Source of the DNA: Mycobacterium rhizamassiliense
GTDB taxonomy: Bacteria; Actinomycetota; Actinomycetes; Mycobacteriales; Mycobacteriaceae
Direction: 5' to 3'
Assembly: GCF_900157375.1 (NCBI RefSeq)
Contig: NZ_LT721901.1
Span: 3,334,315 to 3,398,314 of the forward strand
DNA length: 64,000 bases
Below are positions 58,256 to 64,000 of the stretch, in pieces. The stretch's first letter is position 1; every line of letters begins with the position of its first letter. Below the pieces are notes generated by a model. The model was not told the origin of the DNA, ran no database searches, and saw nothing but the letters and a program-made list of their open reading frames with translations. The position numbers and the translations under genes were made by a program.

Positions 58256-61200
58256 ATCTTTGGTCGGCTAGGCGAGCTGGTATCACGGCGGCCGTGGATT
58301 GTGATCGGGTGCTGGATAGCGCTGGCCCTGGTGCTGCCCATGGCGGTGCCCTCGCTGACCCAGATGTCGCAGCGGCACCCGGCCGCGTTGCTGCCGGCCG
58401 ATGCGGTGTCGGTCGTGACGGCGAAGAAGATCAGCAAGGCGTTCGGCGAAGCCGGGTCGGAGAACGTGCTGATCGTGCTGCTGACCGACGACAAGGGGTT
58501 GAGCCCGGCCGACGAGAACGTGTACCGCGGCCTGGTGGATCGCCTGCGTCACGACACCAAAGATGTCGTGATGCTGCAGGATTTCATCAGCACCCCGCCG
58601 CTGCATGACCTGTTGGCCAGCAAGGACAACAAGGCGTGGATCCTTCCGGTCGGCCTCTCCGGCGAGCTGGGCACACCCGAGTCCTACCGTGCCTACAACG
58701 ACGTCGCGGGCATGGTCGACGACACCCTGAAACATGGCCCAAACGGATTGCGGGCCAACCTGACCGGGCCGGCCGGCACCGTCGCGGACCTGACCGACGC
58801 CGGGGCGCGCGATCGGGTCGCGATCGAGCTCGCGATCATGGTGCTGCTGGTGGTGATCTTGATCGTCATCTACCGCAGCCCGGTCACGATGCTGTTGCCG
58901 CTGGCCACCATCGGTGCGGCCCTGGTGATCGCGCAGGCGGTGGTCTCCGGTGTCTCGGCGCTGACCGGGATGGCGGTGTCCAACCAGACGATCGTGCTGC
59001 TGTCCGCGATGATCGCAGGCGCCGGAACGGATTACGCGGTATTCTTCATCGGCCGGTATCACGATTATCTACGGCTCGGCGACGATTCGGATCGCGCGGT
59101 CAAACGGGCCGTGGTCTCGATCGGGAAGGTGATCGCCGCCTCCGCCGGGACGGTCGGAATCACGTTCCTCGGCATGGGTTTCGCCAAGCTCGGGTTGTTC
59201 TCCACCGTCGGCCCGGCGCTGGCCATCGCGATCGGCGTGGCATTTCTGGCCGCGGTGACGCTGCTGCCCGCGATCGTGATGGTGGCCGGGCGGCGTGGCT
59301 GGGTGGGGCCACGCGGTGAACACGGCGCCGCGTTTTGGCGGCGAGCCGGGGTGCGCATCGTGCGGTGGCCGGCCCGGTATCTGGCCGCCAGCTTGGCAAT
59401 CTTGATCGCGCTGGCCAGCTGTACCGCGTTGACGCACTTCAACTACGACGACCGCAAGCAGCTGCCCGCCGCCGCCGGGAGCTCGGTCGGTTACGCCGCG
59501 CTGGAGCACCACTTTCCGGTGAATCAGACGATTCCCGAATACCTGCTGATCCAGTCTCCCGACGATTTGCGCAATCCGCTTGCGCTCGCCGACCTGGAGC
59601 AGATGGCGCAGCGGATCAGCCAGATCCCGGGTGTGGCCGCGGTCCGCGGTGTCACGCGGCCCACCGGGCAGCCGCTGGAACTGGCCAGGGCCACGTATCA
59701 GGCGGGCCAGGTGGGCAAGCAGCTCGGCGCGGGGGCCAACCAAATCACCGACCACGCTGGCGATCTCAACCGGCTGGCGTCGGGGGCCGGGCAGTTGGCC
59801 GACAAGCTCGGCGACGTACGCACCCAAGTCGGCCAGGCCCTCGGGGGCGTCGCCAGCCTGGTCGACGCGCTGGCGTCGGTCCAGAAGGCGTTCGGCGGTA
59901 GCAAGACGCTTGGCGAAATCGATACCGCCGCAAGGCTGGTCAGCAGCATCCGGGCGCTCGGTGACATGCTGCAGATCAACTTCTCGGGCGCCATGAACAA
60001 CTTCGACTGGGTCGACGCCGTGGTCGCCGCCCTGGACGCCAGCCTCGTCTGCGACGCCAATCCCGTGTGCGGTTCCGCGCGCGCCCAGTTCCATAAGCTG
60101 ATCACCGCGCGCGACGACGGCACGCTGGCCAAGATCTCCGGCCTATTCCGGCAATTGCAATCGGCGCAGTCCTCCCAGACGCTGGCCGCGACGGTGAACG
60201 GCCTGAGCCGAACGCTGCAGGGCGCCGCCGGCTCGCTGCACAACCTGGGGCTGGACAACCCGGGCGCCGCGCGATCAAAGATCGCCTCGGTGGAAAAGGG
60301 TGCCAACGACCTGGCCAGCGCGGGCCGTCAGGTGGCCGACGGCGTGCAGCTGCTCGTCGACGAGACCAAGCGAATGGGCGTGGGGCTGGGCCGGGCCTCG
60401 GAATTTCTGATCGATATGGGCCAGGACGCGTCGCAGCCGTCGATGGCCGGATTCAACATCCCCGCTCGCGCCCTGGCTACCGAGGACTTCAGAAAGCTTG
60501 CTCAGTCATTCATTTCGCCGGATGGGCACTCGGCACGCTATTTCATCCAGACCGGCCTTGACCCGTTCAGCACCGCCGCCATGAACCAGGTGAACAAGAT
60601 CCTGCACACCGCCAGGGGCGCGCAACCGAACACCACGCTGTCCACCGCCTCGATATCGCTGTCGGGATACCCGGTCACGCTGCGCGACACCAGGGACTAC
60701 TACGACCACGACATCCAACTCATCGTCATGGTGACCATCGCCGTCGTGCTGCTGATCCTCATCGCGCTGCTGCGCGCGGTCGTGGCGCCGCTGTACCTGG
60801 TCGGGTCGGTGATCCTGTCGTGCCTCTCGGCGGTCGGCATCGGCGTCGTGGTGTTCCAGATCATCCTGGGGCAGGAATTGCATTGGAGCGTACCCGGATT
60901 GGCGTTTGTCGTGCTGGTCGCCGTGGGCGCGGACTACAACATGCTGCTCGCGTCGCGGTTGCACGACGAATCCGCGTTCGGGGTGCGCACCGGCGTCATC
61001 CGTACCGTGCGTTCCACCGGGGGAGTCATCACGGCGGCCGGCCTGATCTTCGCCGCGTCGATGTTCGGCCTGCTGTTCTCCAGCATCGGAGCCGTCATCC
61101 AATCGGGCTTCGTGATCGGCGTGGGAATCCTGGTCGACACGTTCGTCGTGCGCACCATCACCGTTCCCGCCATCGCCGCACTGCTCGGGCGGGCGAGTTG

Positions 61201-61288
61201 GTGGCCCGAACGGCGCTGGTGGCCCGAACGGCGGCCTAAGCGAAAACCCAAGAAGCGGACCGTATTCGACGCGGTGGCCGAGGCCTAA
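58256..61288 (+). CDS. mmpL10: MmpL10 lipid transporter (RND superfamily)
   Basis: About 1010 residues. Typical MmpL layout: first membrane segment after [10 protein letters not shown], large extracytoplasmic domain, membrane block with [12 protein letters not shown], a second long extracytoplasmic domain (about 410-800) rich in Gln/Ala helices, and a final block with [15 protein letters not shown]. It exports acyltrehalose across the inner membrane. The natural N-terminus starts at ATC 58256 ([14 protein letters not shown]), with GGAGGTG 5 bases upstream and no ATG, GTG or TTG in frame before GTG 58301; automated annotation would probably start at 58301 and lose 15 residues. Confidence 0.92.
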   Translation: MFGRLGELVSRRPWIVIGCWIALALVLPMAVPSLTQMSQRHPAALLPADAVSVVTAKKISKAFGEAGSENVLIVLLTDDKGLSPADENVYRGLVDRLRHDTKDVVMLQDFISTPPLHDLLASKDNKAWILPVGLSGELGTPESYRAYNDVAGMVDDTLKHGPNGLRANLTGPAGTVADLTDAGARDRVAIELAIMVLLVVILIVIYRSPVTMLLPLATIGAALVIAQAVVSGVSALTGMAVSNQTIVLLSAMIAGAGTDYAVFFIGRYHDYLRLGDDSDRAVKRAVVSIGKVIAASAGTVGITFLGMGFAKLGLFSTVGPALAIAIGVAFLAAVTLLPAIVMVAGRRGWVGPRGEHGAAFWRRAGVRIVRWPARYLAASLAILIALASCTALTHFNYDDRKQLPAAAGSSVGYAALEHHFPVNQTIPEYLLIQSPDDLRNPLALADLEQMAQRISQIPGVAAVRGVTRPTGQPLELARATYQAGQVGKQLGAGANQITDHAGDLNRLASGAGQLADKLGDVRTQVGQALGGVASLVDALASVQKAFGGSKTLGEIDTAARLVSSIRALGDMLQINFSGAMNNFDWVDAVVAALDASLVCDANPVCGSARAQFHKLITARDDGTLAKISGLFRQLQSAQSSQTLAATVNGLSRTLQGAAGSLHNLGLDNPGAARSKIASVEKGANDLASAGRQVADGVQLLVDETKRMGVGLGRASEFLIDMGQDASQPSMAGFNIPARALATEDFRKLAQSFISPDGHSARYFIQTGLDPFSTAAMNQVNKILHTARGAQPNTTLSTASISLSGYPVTLRDTRDYYDHDIQLIVMVTIAVVLLILIALLRAVVAPLYLVGSVILSCLSAVGIGVVVFQIILGQELHWSVPGLAFVVLVAVGADYNMLLASRLHDESAFGVRTGVIRTVRSTGGVITAAGLIFAASMFGLLFSSIGAVIQSGFVIGVGILVDTFVVRTITVPAIAALLGRASWWPERRWWPERRPKRKPKKRTVFDAVAEA

Positions 61289-61292
61289 TCCG

Positions 61293-62369
61293 TCAGCCGG
61301 GGGGCGGCGGCAGGATCCCGCGCAGCTGCGCGAAGGCGTTCTCGATCGAATCGCGGGTGGCCGGGTCAAGGCTGCCCACCGGGTCCATGCCGTGCACGGG
61401 GTCCACGGAGGTGGGCCGCTCGAGCAGATTGTCGTTGCGCGAGTAGCCCGCATCGACCTGCGGCTGCAGGATCGCGTCGATCTGGTTCACCAGGCCGTCG
61501 GACCAACCCAGGTAGCGCAGCGGCAGCGTCAACGGAAGATGGTTCACCGGAATCAGATACGACGTCGTCTTCGCCCCGCGCGAGTTGACCGTGGTCCGCT
61601 GGTTCTGCGGGGGCACGTCGCCGGGACTGGTGAACGCGGCCGGGGTGTGCACGATCGCCGACCCGACCAGCGCGTTGGCGTCGGCCAGCAGATTGTCCGG
61701 ACGGTCGGGGAAATCGGAGAGGCCGTCGTAGGAGGCGATGACGCGGTTGGTGTCGTATTGGCTTTCGACCGGCCGCGGCATCGTGTAGTCGATGAACGGC
61801 ACGTAGTCGCCGGGCTTGAAGATGCCGGCGAGGAAGCCGGCGCCGAACGCGTGCGTTCCCATCGGATCACCAATCGTGGTGAACTGCAGCTTGTCTGGCG
61901 GTGGCGCCGACGGGTCGTGGGCCAACCGCACCCGTTCCTGGTCGAGGGCCAGCGTGCCCTGCGACAGCCCGACGGCGGCCGCAGGCTCGTTTCCGCGGCG
62001 GATCGCCTGATCCAGGCTGTTCGTGGCCTGATCGGCGGCCTGGCCGATCGTCACGTTGTCGCGCTTGCCCGGGAAGAGCTCCTGCGGCACCCAGCTGAAC
62101 GGCGCGCCGGCCGGGTAATCGATGAGGTCGCGTTTGGCGTTGGGGAAGTATCCGGAGCCGGCGCGATTGGTGTAGTCGTACCAGGGGATGCCCGGCGCCC
62201 GCGCACCGCCCAGTGCGTAAACAACTTTCGCGTTGGCGTCGTCGCCGATCGGGGATGGCGTGGGGGGCAGCCAGGGGAATCCTGGGTCACTCGTTGCGAT
62301 GCCGCTTCCGAGTCCACCGACCGAACCGACCAGCAAGGTGGCGAGCGCTCCAGCGACTAGCTGCTTCAT
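61293..62369 (-). CDS. PE-PPE-domain serine acyltransferase, Chp2-like (Rv1184c homologue)
   Basis: 358 residues with an N-terminal signal or anchor segment (about 5-25) and then a PE-PPE/cutinase-like alpha/beta-hydrolase domain. The nucleophile is in VGLSQG. In M. tuberculosis Chp2 sits on the membrane and moves acyl groups between diacyltrehaloses to make polyacyltrehalose. It converges on mmpL10 with 4 bases between stops. GGGGGAG precedes ATG 62369. The fadD21 that follows chp2 in H37Rv is not here. Confidence 0.88.
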   Translation of the reverse strand: MKQLVAGALATLLVGSVGGLGSGIATSDPGFPWLPPTPSPIGDDANAKVVYALGGARAPGIPWYDYTNRAGSGYFPNAKRDLIDYPAGAPFSWVPQELFPGKRDNVTIGQAADQATNSLDQAIRRGNEPAAAVGLSQGTLALDQERVRLAHDPSAPPPDKLQFTTIGDPMGTHAFGAGFLAGIFKPGDYVPFIDYTMPRPVESQYDTNRVIASYDGLSDFPDRPDNLLADANALVGSAIVHTPAAFTSPGDVPPQNQRTTVNSRGAKTTSYLIPVNHLPLTLPLRYLGWSDGLVNQIDAILQPQVDAGYSRNDNLLERPTSVDPVHGMDPVGSLDPATRDSIENAFAQLRGILPPPPG

Positions 62370-62420
62370 CTGCGTGTGTCTCCCCCGAGTATCTCTCGTC
62401 CACAGTACTGCACGCGCGTC

Positions 62421-63089
62421 CTAACGACCCGCCGTGCCGACGGCGAGCAGGACGCAGCCGGCCGCGGCCAGCACACACGCAACCTCGAGCCGGCGGCGCG
62501 ACCGAATCCACGTGTGCAGGGCGGTCATCGACGCGTGTGTCTGCCGCGGCGCCAGCACATACGCGAACAGCGGGACCTCCACCAGCGCGAAGGCCACCAC
62601 AAGGAAGATCACCAGCGCGGACACCTGGGTCAGGGCCGCGGTGCCGGAAGCCACGATGACGGCCAACGCGGCCAGGTAGTCCACGGACGGCAGCGCGATC
62701 CCGACACCGGCCAGACCGGCCACCCACAGCGAACGTCCGCTGAGCAGCTGCCGCACCCGGGGCGAGAACCGCTCGGATGCGGCAGCTTTCGGTGCGCCTG
62801 CCCGTCGGCTCGTCACGACCTGCCCGGCCAGCACCGCGGCCACCAGCAGGGCCAGCGAGCCGATCAGGATCTGCACGCCCGGCAGGCTGACGTGCGACGC
62901 GATCGGCACGGTGCGCTGCAGTAGGAACAGGACGACCAGGCCCACGCTCATCCCCATCGCGAAACCGCCGCACAGGAACGCGAGCAGTTGGCGCATCGGT
63001 TGGGGCCGGTTCAGCATCAAAACCGTCATGCCGATCCGGAACGGCTCGAGGCTCATGCCCACGGCCATTACCAGGATGGTGATCCACAT
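62421..63089 (-). CDS. GAP/Sap-family integral membrane protein (lipid-addressing type)
   Basis: 222 residues with six hydrophobic segments and charged loop RRAGAPKAAASERFSPR in the middle. The N-terminal MAVGMSLEPFRIGMTVLMLNRP is typical of the mycobacterial GAP family, named from GPL-addressing and sulfolipid-addressing proteins that help move glycolipids to the surface. Its place beside PapA3, MmpL10 and Chp2 genes suggests the same for acyltrehalose. It lies 51 bases upstream of chp2 on the same strand, so both may be cotranscribed. Confidence 0.8.
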   Translation of the reverse strand: MWITILVMAVGMSLEPFRIGMTVLMLNRPQPMRQLLAFLCGGFAMGMSVGLVVLFLLQRTVPIASHVSLPGVQILIGSLALLVAAVLAGQVVTSRRAGAPKAAASERFSPRVRQLLSGRSLWVAGLAGVGIALPSVDYLAALAVIVASGTAALTQVSALVIFLVVAFALVEVPLFAYVLAPRQTHASMTALHTWIRSRRRLEVACVLAAAGCVLLAVGTAGR

Positions 63090-63169
63090 GGCGGGGCGTC
63101 AGGCGGCTATCGGTGTCGATTGCCGCCGCCCCACCCGCGCCACGTTACCGTGCCGCTATTGCGGCCACG

Positions 63170-64000
63170 CTAGGCGCTTATGCCCCAATGCAATACACGC
63201 GAGGTGAGCAGGACGATGCCGAGGGAGACGACTGCAACGACGGTGAGCCCGATCACGGCAACGACGAGCGGGCGCCAGCCGGTGCGCGCGATTTGGCGGA
63301 TGTCGGTATTGAGCCCGACGCCGGCAAAGGTGAGCAGGAACGCCCACTTCGACACGTTGGCGAGGTTGGCGGTCTGCCCTTTGCTGAGCCAGTGCGCGGT
63401 CGCGATCGCCGATACCGCCAAAAAGCCGAGCACGAACTTCGGGAACTTGTCCCAGATGAACGCGGCCTTGGCCGTCGCGCCGGGCGCGATCTCGTCGGCC
63501 TGCCCGCGCCCCGCCCAGTACAGGGCGAAGCCGAGCACGACGAACCCGATCAGCGCGTTGCGGGTCGACTTCACCAGCACGGCGATCTTGCCGGCGTGGT
63601 CGGAGAACAGGTAGCCGGTCGCGGTGGTCTCGGCGGTGTTGTCCACCGCTAGGCCCGCCCACAGGCCGAACTCGCCGTCGGTCAGGCCGATCGCGTGTCC
63701 CAGCGGCGGCAACACGAACAGCGATACCGCGCCCAACGCCAGGATCGCCGCGATGGCGTAGCCGACATCGGAGTTGCGGGCGCGGATCGCGCCCTTGGCG
63801 GCGATGATGGCCGACACCCCACAGATCGACGTCCCGATCGCCAGCAGCGAGCCCAACTTGCCGGACAGCCCGAAGGCGCGGGCGGCCAGGATGATGATGG
63901 TCCCCGCGATCGTCATGTCCACCAGGATCTGGACCAGGCTCAGCCCGCCGAGCTTGATGATGTCGCCGAGCACGAACCGCGCGCCGAGCACCACGATGCC
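63170..64000 (-). CDS. YeiH-family putative sulfate exporter, N-terminus outside window
   Basis: The last 276 or so residues of a polytopic membrane protein; the start lies beyond the right edge. About eight hydrophobic segments are visible. [19 protein letters not shown] and [21 protein letters not shown] are conserved in the YeiH (UPF0324) family, proposed to export sulfate or related anions. It is not part of the acyltrehalose pathway as far as can be seen. Confidence 0.85.
   Translation of the reverse strand, partial: GIVVLGARFVLGDIIKLGGLSLVQILVDMTIAGTIIILAARAFGLSGKLGSLLAIGTSICGVSAIIAAKGAIRARNSDVGYAIAAILALGAVSLFVLPPLGHAIGLTDGEFGLWAGLAVDNTAETTATGYLFSDHAGKIAVLVKSTRNALIGFVVLGFALYWAGRGQADEIAPGATAKAAFIWDKFPKFVLGFLAVSAIATAHWLSKGQTANLANVSKWAFLLTFAGVGLNTDIRQIARTGWRPLVVAVIGLTVVAVVSLGIVLLTSRVLHWGISA

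Overview
The window is a high-GC (about two-thirds G+C) chromosomal segment of a mycobacterium, probably a slow grower of M. avium-complex type. From about 9.6 kb to the right end the gene order follows the M. tuberculosis H37Rv stretch from echA10-mcr (Rv1142c-Rv1143) to pks3/4-papA3-mmpL10-chp2 (Rv1180-Rv1184c). Products such as MCR, NarGHJI, LpqW, MshB, FbiC and the TB8.4 antigen are recognisable almost residue by residue. All homologue names are recognised from memory; no database search was run.

Layout. 0-10.4 kb is lipid metabolism: the end of a PlsC-type acyltransferase, a WS/DGAT triacylglycerol synthase, a thiolase/enoyl-CoA hydratase pair, a three-gene type III PKS/methyltransferase/flavoprotein operon resembling Streptomyces srsABC, a CPBP membrane protease flanked by two related SDR proteins, and EchA10. 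10.5-16.1 kb holds mcr, an SDR dehydrogenase, a strong terminator, an intact mmpL13 and a methyltransferase. 16.1-22.8 kb holds a sirtuin, a GntR regulator with an apparent frameshift, two tandem SAM methyltransferases, DUF1697, an F420-type PPOX protein, several small proteins and an HhH-GPD glycosylase. 21.6-24.9 kb holds two secreted Pro/Ala-rich proteins and pimE. A complete IS481-family element (about 24.94-26.03 kb) sits exactly between the stop codons of pimE and phhB. 26.4-34.7 kb holds an F420-dependent LLM oxidoreductase, mutT2 and the respiratory nitrate reductase operon narGHJI. 34.8-44.6 kb holds typA, lpqW, a TetR regulator, mshB, a small membrane protein, fbiC, a remnant of a mycothiol-enzyme domain and two tandem TB8.4-like antigens. 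45-50.2 kb holds fdxC, a DapC-type aminotransferase, a KimA-like K+ transporter fused to a C-terminal OB-fold-like domain, and a lipase-type hydrolase. 50.4-63.1 kb is an acyltrehalose lipid locus: a complete single-module PKS (KS-AT-DH-ER-KR-ACP), PapA3, MmpL10, a Chp2-like acyltransferase and a GAP/Sap-like membrane protein. The right edge is a truncated YeiH-type transporter gene.

How the genes fit together. Cell-envelope lipids dominate: PimE and LpqW act in phosphatidylinositol mannoside and lipoarabinomannan synthesis, Pks/PapA3/MmpL10/Chp2 make and export acylated trehalose, and the type III PKS operon probably makes a methylated phenolic or quinone lipid. Redox cofactors are the second theme: FbiC makes the F420 chromophore and at least two encoded proteins look F420-linked; MshB makes mycothiol; NarGHJI supports nitrate respiration.

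Most notable sequence-level observations: (1) the IS481-family insertion whose GCTAGC target duplication supplies the stop codon of pimE, of phhB, of the transposase and of a 15-codon frame at the other IS end; (2) the srsABC-like operon; (3) the transporter/OB-domain fusion; (4) likely non-canonical start codons (CTG in a CTGA overlap, ATC behind a strong Shine-Dalgarno); (5) genes that are broken in H37Rv but intact here (mmpL13, pks3/4, the thiolase/hydratase pair), and absence of the PE/PPE genes found at these sites in H37Rv.
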